Shown here in pieces: positions 15,059-21,517 of a stretch of DNA of 40,777 nucleotides. Origin of the DNA: a virus. Made by a program: the position numbers and the translations under genes. The stretch spans positions 1 to 40,777 of the IMG/VR virus record IMGVR_UViG_3300020202_000146; one strand, written 5' to 3'. The first letter of the stretch is position 1. Each line of letters starts with the position of its first letter. Under the pieces are notes generated by a model. That model saw nothing but the letters and a program-made list of their open reading frames with translations. It searched no databases and was not told the DNA's origin.

Positions 15059-15152
15059 GACTGATATTAAATTTATAAACGCAAACCTCCGCCGGTTTAT
15101 TGAGGTAGAACCATCCCTCAAAGAAGGCGAAGTCATGCAGCAAGGGAATTGA
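14919..15152 (+). CDS. Unknown small protein, 77 aa
   Basis: The sequence looks protein-like (YKAPIFLVGIVTNEPDAWEIL, then a hydrophobic QFVVPLQ strand and a charged C-terminus). It overlaps the zinc-ribbon frame by 140 bases and the next gene by 4. A shorter start at ATG 15051 would reduce the upstream overlap to 8 bases but lose the best part of the protein. No family recognised. Confidence 0.45.
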   Translation: MSSKKYKAPIFLVGIVTNEPDAWEILAKKESKSLQFVVPLQAYKMDKTDIKFINANLRRFIEVEPSLKEGEVMQQGN

Positions 15153-15439
15153 ATCAGTACCTAGAAAAAGCCAAAGAGTATCGCTGGGTTATCGCCATAG
15201 TCGCCGGTATGTTCCTGCTTGCCGTGAATATCTACACAATATGGACGGTGAACAAGTACACAGACCGTATCCGACAGCATGAGGACGTTCTATCAGCTTT
15301 AGCCCAAGGAAACATTCCATCAGTAGACGTGAACGGCCAACCAACCCCACTGTTTGGAGTGATCATCAGTGAGATTAATAAGTTGAAAAATCAAGCAAAT
15401 CCTACACCAACACCAGTTAATCCATTCTTAGTGCCATAA
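15149..15439 (+). CDS. Single-pass membrane protein, 96 aa (TTG start)
   Basis: One membrane helix (about residues 13-34, WVIAIVAGMFLLAVNIYTIW) is followed by a charged helix and a Pro/Thr-rich C-terminus (NPTPTPVNP). The TTG start overlaps the preceding stop. Topology resembles a spanin- or holin-like accessory, but no family is recognised. Confidence 0.5.
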   Translation: MNQYLEKAKEYRWVIAIVAGMFLLAVNIYTIWTVNKYTDRIRQHEDVLSALAQGNIPSVDVNGQPTPLFGVIISEINKLKNQANPTPTPVNPFLVP

Positions 15440-15441
15440 GC

Positions 15442-15654
15442 ATGAAGAGAAATCACTATAAACTTGGTAGGTTATTCGGCCATGATGTAACGATTCACAT
15501 TCAGCTTTATGATGGAGCGCCAGAACATGAATTTAAGTTAATTCACGAGAAAGCTTGTAAGTTTTTCGAGAATACATTTAAAGATCGAGAAGCACTTCAG
15601 CAATTAAGAGATCAAATTAAGTTGGATGATCTTATTGACTATGACCGAGACTAA
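15442..15654 (+). CDS. Unknown small protein, 70 aa
   Basis: It starts 2 bases after the previous stop. The N-terminus looks beta (KLGRLFGHDVTIHIQLYDG) and the C-terminus helical and acidic. It overlaps the terminase small subunit start by 14 bases. No family recognised. Confidence 0.45.
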   Translation: MKRNHYKLGRLFGHDVTIHIQLYDGAPEHEFKLIHEKACKFFENTFKDREALQQLRDQIKLDDLIDYDRD

Positions 15655-16075
15655 AGAAAGACCACTCAATCCAAAGCATGAACTCTTCTGCCAGCTCTAC
15701 GTGAGCGGTGAGAGGGAACTGTTTGGAAATGGAACTCTCTGCTACCTAGAAGTCTACGGAAGCAAAGACGAGGGTGGTAAGAAAATGAGCTACATGGCCG
15801 CTGCCGCTGCTGCATCCCGATTGTTAAAAAACGTTAAGATCATCAACCGGGTAAATGAGCTCCTAGAGACTGGTGGATTCAATGCCGAGAATGTGGACAA
15901 GCAGCACCTATTTCTGATCAACCAATTCTCTGATCTCAAAACCAAGATGGCAGCGATTAAAGAGTTCAACGCACTTAAAAACCGTATCAGTAACAAGCTC
16001 GATATTACGAGTGATGGTAAGCAGATAGGCGTAGTCTATTTACCTCAGAAGCAGCCGGTACCAAAAGAGGAATAA
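15641..16075 (+). CDS. terS: Terminase small subunit, 144 aa
   Basis: The pattern LNPKHELFCQLYVSG...NGTLCYLEVYG...AAAAAASRLLKNVKIINRVNELL is that of Terminase_2-type small subunits. An N-terminal helix-turn-helix region recognises the pac/cos DNA, and a following helix makes the ring. I start at ATG 15641 (MTETKERPLN) rather than 15626, as homologous proteins begin close to this point. The large subunit lies 3.5 kb downstream, an unusual separation filled with small genes and two RNAs. Confidence 0.78.
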   Translation: MTETKERPLNPKHELFCQLYVSGERELFGNGTLCYLEVYGSKDEGGKKMSYMAAAAAASRLLKNVKIINRVNELLETGGFNAENVDKQHLFLINQFSDLKTKMAAIKEFNALKNRISNKLDITSDGKQIGVVYLPQKQPVPKEE

Positions 16076-16077
16076 CC

Positions 16078-16251
16078 ATGCCCACCCCTACACAACGTAA
16101 GAGAGTAGAGAAGATACTGATAGCTTTAGCGATTATCCCTATTATCTTCTTCACCTTGGTTAAACTCGATGTAATCCAAGGTCAGTTCTGTCTAGTAATC
16201 ATGAACGACACCTACACCTATCCAAACTGGAAGTATATGTGCATCACCTAA
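16078..16251 (+). CDS. Small membrane protein, 57 aa
   Basis: A basic N-terminus (TQRKRVEK), one membrane helix (about residues 13-29) and an outside tail of about 28 residues with two Cys and several aromatic residues. The ATG follows AACC, with no Shine-Dalgarno. Role unknown. Confidence 0.45.
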   Translation: MPTPTQRKRVEKILIALAIIPIIFFTLVKLDVIQGQFCLVIMNDTYTYPNWKYMCIT

Positions 16252-16276
16252 AGCATACCTAACCCCATAAAGAACC

Positions 16277-16468
16277 ATGACTAATAAACTAACGCTTAGA
16301 CCGAAAGACTACCTAATTACTGCCGACGGAGGTTTAAAGATAGAGAATGTGAGTAAGGACATGATTATTGAGGTAGATATGCCCGAGACCATTACAGTAA
16401 GTCCACTGGTTATAGAAGGCAGAACTAGGTCGTTTTCGAGGTTTTCGGGGAAAGGAGGTTCAGAATAA
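16277..16468 (+). CDS. Unknown small protein, 63 aa
   Basis: Beta-type sequence with a Ser/Arg/Gly-rich C-terminus (TRSFSRFSGKGG). It is read directly into the next gene: the stop is at 16466-16468 and the next ATG at 16469. No family recognised. Confidence 0.4.
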   Translation: MTNKLTLRPKDYLITADGGLKIENVSKDMIIEVDMPETITVSPLVIEGRTRSFSRFSGKGGSE

Positions 16469-16627
16469 ATGCCGACAATACTTACAAAGGATATAGAGAA
16501 AGCGTCAGTTAAGGAGCTTAAGTTCAGGTTAAAACTGTTGAAGGGGGTTCAGGAAGCTACAGAGGACGAAATAGACGAGATACAGGTTGAACTCTTGAAG
16601 CGGAAGCCGTTGGTCAAGGTTGAGTAG
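16469..16627 (+). CDS. Short coiled-coil protein, 52 aa
   Basis: A clear AAAGGAGG ribosome site (16451-16458) lies 10 bases before the ATG, one of the few strong sites in the genome. The product is one long amphipathic helix (residues about 10-45) with heptad-like Leu spacing. Its stop is 11 bases before the structured RNA region. Confidence 0.45.
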   Translation: MPTILTKDIEKASVKELKFRLKLLKGVQEATEDEIDEIQVELLKRKPLVKVE

Positions 16628-16638
16628 CACCCCATACC

Positions 16639-16741
16639 GTGTGGTTCGTCTCTAGGGGGATGGAAACCCTGCGATAAACCTAGAGAGCATTTTAACGGAG
16701 ATAGTAGCTAAATCTCCTAGCTCCCTAAAGGCGAATCACAC
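16639..16741 (+). ncRNA. Structured RNA A, three-way-junction type
   Basis: Outer stem: 16639-16648 with 16732-16741, 10 bp with one G-T. Arm 1: 16650-16656 with 16679-16685 (7 bp), enclosing GGG/CCC at 16657-16659 and 16667-16669. Arm 2: 16697-16702 with 16712-16717 (6 bp). The loop of arm 2 holds AGCTA, complementary to TAGCT at 16718-16722, giving an alternative hairpin. The outer stem shares GTGGTT and AATCAC with the next RNA. No open frame is here and no known RNA family is recognised. Confidence 0.6.
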
Positions 16742-16749
16742 CCTATGTA

Positions 16750-16857
16750 CTGAGTGGTTGGTAGATGGGGGGAGGAATGTACGTTCGACCCGTACCTACG
16801 GATATGGCTACCGTAGTAGCCTAATGGTAAGGCTCTCCCCACCTGCCAATCACCAGA
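16750..16857 (+). ncRNA. Permuted tRNA-like RNA, Y-RNA (YrlA)-like
   Basis: In order: a closing helix (16754-16763 with 16844-16853, then 16769-16774 with 16835-16840); variable-loop-like GAAT (16775-16778); a T-arm with stem 16779-16783/16791-16795 and loop TTCGACC; an acceptor-like stem CTACGG/CCGTAG (16796-16801/16811-16816) closed by a 9-base loop; TA; and a D-arm (16819-16833) with GG in the loop. Reordered, this is a tRNA with U8, A14, A15-U48, G18G19, U55C56 and A58. U33 is absent and the anticodon stem is continued by the closing helix. This matches the tRNA-mimic module described for bacterial YrlA RNAs. No Ro60 gene is present. Confidence 0.65.
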
Positions 16858-16881
16858 GTATCAATAACATATACAAAGAGT

Positions 16882-17145
16882 ATGCCTTTAAAGAAAGTAA
16901 TTATAGAGCTACCGCACATAGAAATAAGCTCGGCGATATATCAGGAGGACGTATTGCTGTTACTCCAAAGATATATTGAGGATGCGCTTAGAAGTCCGGA
17001 AATTCATAAAAAGATCGAAGCCATAAAGGACGAGTTGTGTCATATAGCTCTCGAGAGGGTAAAGCAGGAGAAAGACCACTCGATCATCGATTATGCGAAT
17101 CATGGTGCCAATTTCTATCCACCAGATCACTCTAACCCATCCTAA
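16882..17145 (+). CDS. Unknown helical protein, 87 aa
   Basis: First gene after the RNA region. Helical and charged, with two Cys/His clusters (LCHIAL, ANHGANFYPPDH) but no clear metal motif. No Shine-Dalgarno. No family recognised. Confidence 0.45.
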   Translation: MPLKKVIIELPHIEISSAIYQEDVLLLLQRYIEDALRSPEIHKKIEAIKDELCHIALERVKQEKDHSIIDYANHGANFYPPDHSNPS

Positions 17146-17154
17146 TAAAGCGTT

Positions 17155-17427
17155 ATGAGTAAACCAACCAGAGTTGAATTTTATAAAGGACAGTACCCAA
17201 TGCCCAAACCATCCCCCAAGAAGCGTCAGAAGAAGACAGCTCAGAGCATTTATCTCGATATGTACGATTACCTACGGATATTCCAGAAGTCGGAAGTGTT
17301 TGATCTGCTGAACGATGATCGTCTGGACGAACGCTCTAAGATGGCACTCAGTGTACTTCATGACTTTTTGTACCTAGTCCAAGGAGATATTTTAAATTCA
17401 TACAATGGAGAAAGAACCAACCTGTAA
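17155..17427 (+). CDS. Unknown helical protein, 90 aa
   Basis: A basic, Pro-rich N-terminus (PKPSPKKRQKK) precedes a helical domain with many aromatic residues (YLDMYDYLRIFQ, LHDFLYLV). It overlaps the next gene by 23 bases. It may bind nucleic acid through the basic part; no family recognised. Confidence 0.45.
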   Translation: MSKPTRVEFYKGQYPMPKPSPKKRQKKTAQSIYLDMYDYLRIFQKSEVFDLLNDDRLDERSKMALSVLHDFLYLVQGDILNSYNGERTNL

Positions 17428-17575
17428 GGATATAGATTTCGGTGATGGCTCGGTATTGTCAGATCATGACTGGATCGAGACCTACAACGATGGAAAAACG
17501 CAGGTATTAAAGTGTCAAAAGTGTGGCGTTGAATCCACGGGTTGGACCGACAGAGCAACCACTGATGTTGTCTAA
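17405..17575 (+). CDS. Small protein with CxxC, 56 aa
   Basis: An acidic, aromatic N-terminal half (FGDGSVLSDHDWIETY) leads to KCQKCG, a single zinc-ribbon-like knuckle that could pair with Cys7. It overlaps the preceding gene by 23 bases. Confidence 0.4.
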   Translation: MEKEPTCKDIDFGDGSVLSDHDWIETYNDGKTQVLKCQKCGVESTGWTDRATTDVV

Positions 17576-17593
17576 CCCCACACAAAGCGATTT

Positions 17594-18082
17594 ATGAACC
17601 TAGAGGAATACGAGAGACAACGACAGAAGTTGAGGAAGGCATTTTACGACCAACTAGATTCACTTGATAACCTTTTATTCTCTAACATGACCAACGAAAC
17701 TAAAAAGACCTGCTGTATGGAATGCGTGTGTTACGGATGCTCAATGAACGGAAAAGTGCACTGTCTAAAAAGACCATGCCCATGTCATGGATCGAACCAA
17801 ACCCCCTCAGACACACCTACCGAAGCCAAGACCCAATCTGAGCCTCTAGGCGTTGAGTGGGATAAGAAGATTGATGAGAAGTTTACAGATGAATGGTGGT
17901 ATGCAACTCAACACTACTGTGATAAGAGACGCCAGGCAGTAAAGGACATCGTCAACAAAGCCCTCCTCTCCCAGCGTAACCAGATTAGGGAGTCCATCCG
18001 GAAGGTACTCGATGAAACAGATTGGATAGAACAATCAAAGGGAGCACGGGGTAGATTAGAGAAATTACTTAACCAGCTATAG
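17594..18082 (+). CDS. Cys-rich zinc-binding protein with helical ends, 162 aa
   Basis: An N-terminal coiled coil (residues 1-30), a cluster of nine Cys and one His in about 28 residues (CCMECVCYGC...CLKRPCPCH, about 39-66), a Ser/Thr/Pro linker, then a charged helical domain (about 85-160). The cluster suggests two zinc sites. No family recognised. Confidence 0.5.
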   Translation: MNLEEYERQRQKLRKAFYDQLDSLDNLLFSNMTNETKKTCCMECVCYGCSMNGKVHCLKRPCPCHGSNQTPSDTPTEAKTQSEPLGVEWDKKIDEKFTDEWWYATQHYCDKRRQAVKDIVNKALLSQRNQIRESIRKVLDETDWIEQSKGARGRLEKLLNQL

Positions 18083-18091
18083 GAGGTAGAT

Positions 18092-18136
18092 ATGCACAAC
18101 GGACAGGATTTAAATACAGGTTCAAGATTAAAGTAG
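18092..18136 (+). CDS. Possible 14-codon leader peptide
   Basis: An AGGAGG site (18081-18086) lies 5 bases before ATG 18092, and the frame stops after 14 codons, just before the next strong ribosome site. This may be a leader peptide of the following high-GC cassette, or simply a decayed gene. Confidence 0.25.
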   Translation: MHNGQDLNTGSRLK

Positions 18137-18156
18137 CACTTTGCAAAGGAGGAGAT

Positions 18157-18243
18157 ATGACGTGGTTAGCTTTTTGCGCCATGCTGCTCCTCGTCGCCGT
18201 TGAAGCATACTTGGAGGAACGAATCTATGGAGGTGTGACATGA
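18157..18243 (+). CDS. Tiny membrane protein, 28 aa
   Basis: AAAGGAGG (18146-18153) lies 3 bases before the ATG. One helix (about residues 3-18, WLAFCAMLLLVAVEAY) is followed by a short charged tail. It overlaps the next gene by ATGA. First secure gene of the GC-richer block. Confidence 0.5.
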   Translation: MTWLAFCAMLLLVAVEAYLEERIYGGVT

Positions 18244-18719
18244 CCGTGGAGGAGTGGGATCAAGAACTCGCTCGAAAGGCGATGGTTGCCCGTGATCAGC
18301 GGGACCAGACCCGTCGTGACATCACGATCATGCTTGTACTCATCATGCTCTCCCTGGCTTCCGTCATCTACCCAGATGAGCCGGACGTTAGGATCAAGCT
18401 TTCACCAAAGGTGCAGAACTTCGATATGGCGGGTAGGTCAGCTGTCAGGTTGACCATCGCCATTCAGCGGGATGACCGCAACCGTTGGTACGAGGTGAAC
18501 TTCAAGCACGACCAAGGATCTTGTGAGGAGCATAACTTCTCACGCCAACTGGACGGCGCCGATTCACCCAAATACCAGCCCGAGCGTGTTCTCACGAGGA
18601 TGTGCCCAGGGAAGTACACCGCAACGGTGCGCTTGCACCGTAACGATGGAAGCATCCGGGTATTCAAGGAAACCGCTACCGTCAACGGTGGCGCAGCAGA
18701 AATCCAGGAGATGCCATGA
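18240..18719 (+). CDS. Signal-anchored protein with beta-sandwich-like domain, 159 aa
   Basis: A cytoplasmic helix of about 27 residues, a membrane anchor (about 28-44) and an outside domain of alternating strands (VRIKLSPKVQNF, AVRLTIAIQRDD, YEVNFKHDQGSC, TATVRLHRND). The domain has two Cys that could bridge and looks immunoglobulin-like. GC content is clearly higher than in neighbouring genes. A surface role such as adhesion or exclusion is inference. Confidence 0.5.
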   Translation: MTVEEWDQELARKAMVARDQRDQTRRDITIMLVLIMLSLASVIYPDEPDVRIKLSPKVQNFDMAGRSAVRLTIAIQRDDRNRWYEVNFKHDQGSCEEHNFSRQLDGADSPKYQPERVLTRMCPGKYTATVRLHRNDGSIRVFKETATVNGGAAEIQEMP

Positions 18720-18901
18720 TCGCACCCTACGGAGGGATTGATGATCCGAACCAGGGCAAGGAAGTCTCGAAGAAAGTCTGCTCGTTCTGCAACCTTGCCA
18801 TCGGCCTGGCCGAATCGTTCATTAAGCTGGGTACGGAGACGTTCCATGCGTCGCCCAACTGCTTCGAGAAGAAGCTAAGGAGGATCGGAGGAACGGCATG
18901 A
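18716..18901 (+). CDS. Zinc-finger protein, 61 aa
   Basis: CSFC (about residues 22-25) and, 18 residues on, FHASPNC give a C-x2-C...H-x4-C set, a LIM- or treble-clef-like zinc site. It overlaps both neighbours by ATGA. High GC, like the rest of the cassette. Confidence 0.5.
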   Translation: MIAPYGGIDDPNQGKEVSKKVCSFCNLAIGLAESFIKLGTETFHASPNCFEKKLRRIGGTA

Positions 18902-18981
18902 GGACCGAACACAAGATCGACGTAGCCGTATGTGTGGCTGTCATCATCGGGTGCTTCTGGCTCGGCTGGAGGTCACGATGA
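18898..18981 (+). CDS. Tiny membrane protein, 27 aa
   Basis: AGGAGG and a second GGAGG stand within 20 bases before the ATG. One helix (about residues 8-24) ends in RSR. It is overlapped at both ends by zinc proteins (ATGA), so the cassette alternates membrane and zinc miniproteins. Confidence 0.45.
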   Translation: MRTEHKIDVAVCVAVIIGCFWLGWRSR

Positions 18982-19112
18982 TCCACTGCCCGTTATGCCA
19001 TCACACGGAGTACAAGCTCAAGGAGACCAACCACCTGTTCTACGTTTACAGCTGCCTGAAGTGCAACAATGACTTCATACGAGCAAGGGCAAGACTGCGA
19101 GCGCAGAATTGA
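18978..19112 (+). CDS. Zinc-ribbon protein, 44 aa
   Basis: I start at ATG 18978, in an ATGA overlap, instead of the longer frame from 18930. CPLC (residues 4-7) and CLKC (about 26-29) form a classic two-knuckle zinc ribbon with an aromatic strand between them and a basic C-terminus (RARARLRAQ). Nucleic-acid binding is likely. Confidence 0.55.
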   Translation: MIHCPLCHHTEYKLKETNHLFYVYSCLKCNNDFIRARARLRAQN

Positions 19113-19125
19113 AGGAGGTGATCCA
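19112..19125 (+). promoter_or_regulatory. Full-length anti-16S (extended Shine-Dalgarno) match
   Basis: These 14 bases are the exact complement of the common bacterial 16S rRNA 3' end, far beyond the usual 4-6. The next ATG is at 19167. A hairpin between them (19137-19142 with 19156-19161) shortens the distance only partly. Confidence 0.5.
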
Positions 19126-19166
19126 CTCTAGGTTCCGGGGAGTTCAACCAGAAAGCTCCCCATTTC

Positions 19167-19259
19167 ATGAGGAACATAGCCACCGCAACCGTTATCTACC
19201 TCGCAGGGTTAGCGCTCACATTCCGCATCTGGGATGTGCTGTACGCATTTTTCAAATGA
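19167..19259 (+). CDS. Tiny membrane protein, 30 aa
   Basis: One helix (about residues 5-24) with a short cationic end. It overlaps the next zinc gene by ATGA, repeating the membrane/zinc pairing upstream. A longer frame in another register (from TTG 19109) covers the same bases but looks like non-coding translation. Confidence 0.4.
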   Translation: MRNIATATVIYLAGLALTFRIWDVLYAFFK

Positions 19260-19477
19260 GACAAAGGGATGAAATCATACGATGCCCGTCATGTGGCAAA
19301 GCACAATCGAAACGACAGTACGAAGAACACTGCTGCTGGGACTGTGGATCAATCCGTCCTCTTCCCACGGGCACAAACGTACGGCCCCCCGACGACCATC
19401 ATGAATATCAGGAGGACGTGGAAGTTGAAGTTGACACCTTCGATGAATCACAAATCAAAAAGATGACAGACTACTAA
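19256..19477 (+). CDS. Zinc-ribbon protein with acidic tail, 73 aa
   Basis: Start at ATG 19256. CPSC (residues 10-13) and CCWDC (about 29-33) form a zinc ribbon; the C-terminal 30 residues are acidic (EDVEVEVDTFDE). The acidic tail could mimic DNA or contact a partner such as RNA polymerase, but this is only a guess. Confidence 0.5.
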   Translation: MRQRDEIIRCPSCGKAQSKRQYEEHCCWDCGSIRPLPTGTNVRPPDDHHEYQEDVEVEVDTFDESQIKKMTDY

Positions 19478-19619
19478 CGCTCTTGGTGGCTGTAGGTGTT
19501 CTTTCCTTAGTTGTGAAGGCTCTCCCTCTCCCCAGAGAGAATTGCATCAGCCATACACTCTCCGTTCTCGTGCTACAAGCGTCTATCCTACAGTGGCGCC
19601 TGCAGCCATCAGTAGCGTT

Positions 19620-20999
19620 ATGCCAGACTGGAAACCACAACCGAAACAGGAAATAGCCTTAGCACAGACCGCTGAGGAAATTCTCTATGGGGGAGCTCGA
19701 GGTGGGGGAAAGACCGATGCCGGCATGGCATTTCCTCTCTATCACAAAGACCATCCGCTTTTTCGTGCGCTCGTTGTCCGCAAGAACGCCGATGACCTAA
19801 AAGATTGGGCGGATCGTGCGGAACGGTTCTTTGCCCGATGTGGTGCAACGAGGCGTGGTACGCCACCGGAGTTCGTATTCCCTTCGGGGGCCATTATTCG
19901 TACCGGCCACCTAAAAGACGAGAACGCCTACATGAAGTACCAAGGCCACGAGTACCAGAACATGATCATTGAGGAGTTGAACCAGATCCCCCAGGTCATG
20001 AACTACGTCATGTTAATAGCCTCCTGCCGATCTTCGATACCTGAGCTCAGGCCGCAAGTGTTCAATACTACTAACCCTGGTGGTCCTGGTAATGAGTGGA
20101 TCAAGGAGCGTTGGAACATACCCGATGAACCAGGGGATGAGCCTATCTATACGAAACTAGTTATGAATGGTGTTGCCCGGTACCTGGTATTCATCCCCGC
20201 AAGAATCGAGGATAACCCAGCACTCATGAAGGCAGATCCGGGGTACGTGGCCTTTCTTGATTCTCTTCCCGATGGTCTTCGCCAGCAATGGCGTTCCGGT
20301 TCCTGGGCTGATTTTGATATTAAAGGATCCTACTACATCAACGAGATTCGCCAACTTATCCGTGAGAAAAGGTACCGCTTCGTACCCCATGAGCCACTAC
20401 TGAAGGTGCATACGGTATGGGACTTAGGACAATCAGCAGGAAACGCTATGGCTATTGGCTTCTGGCAGGCTATTTCCACTGAGCTGAGACTCATTGGCTA
20501 CTACCAGAATGAATCCTTTGGTTTCCCTCACTACTTCTCAATGCTTCAGCAGTTTCAGCAAGAGCGAGGGTATGTGTATGGTAAGCATTTCGCTCCCTTT
20601 GATATGAACGTAAAAGAGTTGGGAACTGGCAAAACACGACTACAGGTAGCCCAAGAGGCAGGGTGGAATTTTGAGGTAGTACCTCAGGTCCCCATTGCGG
20701 ACGGGATCGAGCAGGTCAGGTTACTATTCCCTAAGCTATGGATCAACACCGAGAACGGGGGGAAGCAGTTCATGAGTGCCATCAAGCAGTACCGGCGCAA
20801 ATTTGATGAAACTAGACAATCGTACGCCAGCCAGCCCCTGCACGATTGGACTTCTAACCCGGCCGATATGTTGCGCTACACCGCACTGATCCACAAGCAC
20901 ATGACTAACGCAGATCAAAAACCTAAATATCGTCAGAAGCCTTACGTGGCGTCGTCTCCCTTTGAAGGCGGCGTACGGAGGTCTGATTCAATCCTATGA
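19620..20999 (+). CDS. terL: Terminase large subunit, 459 aa
   Basis: The packaging ATPase/nuclease. Walker A GGARGGGKT (residues 24-32), Walker B MIIEE (115-119) and the coupling motif NTTNPGG (149-155) form the ATPase. The RNase H-like nuclease follows, with Asp in VWDLG (D268), in FDMN (D328) and near HDWTSNPADM (D409 or D416). I start at ATG 19620 (MPDWKPQPKQ), which places Walker A near residue 24 as usual. A TTG at 19542 would add 26 residues of low quality. It overlaps the next gene by ATGA. Confidence 0.92.
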   Translation: MPDWKPQPKQEIALAQTAEEILYGGARGGGKTDAGMAFPLYHKDHPLFRALVVRKNADDLKDWADRAERFFARCGATRRGTPPEFVFPSGAIIRTGHLKDENAYMKYQGHEYQNMIIEELNQIPQVMNYVMLIASCRSSIPELRPQVFNTTNPGGPGNEWIKERWNIPDEPGDEPIYTKLVMNGVARYLVFIPARIEDNPALMKADPGYVAFLDSLPDGLRQQWRSGSWADFDIKGSYYINEIRQLIREKRYRFVPHEPLLKVHTVWDLGQSAGNAMAIGFWQAISTELRLIGYYQNESFGFPHYFSMLQQFQQERGYVYGKHFAPFDMNVKELGTGKTRLQVAQEAGWNFEVVPQVPIADGIEQVRLLFPKLWINTENGGKQFMSAIKQYRRKFDETRQSYASQPLHDWTSNPADMLRYTALIHKHMTNADQKPKYRQKPYVASSPFEGGVRRSDSIL

Positions 21000-21502
21000 G
21001 CAAGCGAACGAAGAAGAACGTATGGAAAGAGTTACTTCAGGAGCAGCGTCCCGTGTACAAGGCGATAAAACGTGTTTTCCGGCACTACCAGGCATTTCCA
21101 AAGACCCCGGCTGCTATCCATTCCAAGATTGTTGATTTACGTGAACGATCTGAACAGGATCAGCAGGTGATGGATAAACGCCACGCTGAAGAGCTGATGC
21201 CGATTCTCGAGACTATCCAAAATGCCCGTAACCAGGCGAAGGAGCTATCTTTGAAGCACCAGAAAGAGAAGGATGACCTTGTACTTGGGTTCGCAACTAC
21301 TGAACTTGCAATCTTAGAGGGCAGGATCACTGAACTACCAAAAGAGTTTAAGCCGATTGATTCGACCCCACCGGTAGCATTGACGTTTTTTGAGAGGCTT
21401 ACCGATTGGCTCTGGCCGATCTACGAGCGAATCTTGCTGGTTATGAACAGGACAGGACAGGAGAAGTATGTAGAAAATGAAAGTACTAACTCTTCCGTGT
21501 AA
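20996..21502 (+). CDS. Coiled-coil protein between terminase and portal, 168 aa
   Basis: Basic N-terminus, then a long helix (about residues 30-110) rich in Glu, Lys, Gln and Arg. The C-terminus has a Trp-containing hydrophobic stretch (FFERLTDWLWPIYERILLVM, about 130-150) that may contact membrane or the portal. Position suggests a head-completion or portal-associated protein. No family recognised. Confidence 0.45.
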   Translation: MSKRTKKNVWKELLQEQRPVYKAIKRVFRHYQAFPKTPAAIHSKIVDLRERSEQDQQVMDKRHAEELMPILETIQNARNQAKELSLKHQKEKDDLVLGFATTELAILEGRITELPKEFKPIDSTPPVALTFFERLTDWLWPIYERILLVMNRTGQEKYVENESTNSSV

Positions 21503-21517
21503 CGAAGAACTAACGTC

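Noticed and set aside
15626-15640. Longer start of the terminase small subunit (ATG 15626)
   Set aside because: It adds only five residues (MILLT) and increases overlap with the preceding gene; ATG 15641 fits family starts better.
16750-16857. Canonical tRNA gene
   Set aside because: The T-arm lies upstream of the D-arm. No second T-arm follows the D-arm and no D- plus anticodon-arm precedes the T-arm, so no normal cloverleaf can be drawn.
19109-19255. Upstream extension of the 73-aa zinc-ribbon frame from TTG 19109
   Set aside because: The extra 49 residues are Arg/His/Pro-rich without a motif, while another frame there encodes a clear one-helix protein ending in an ATGA overlap.
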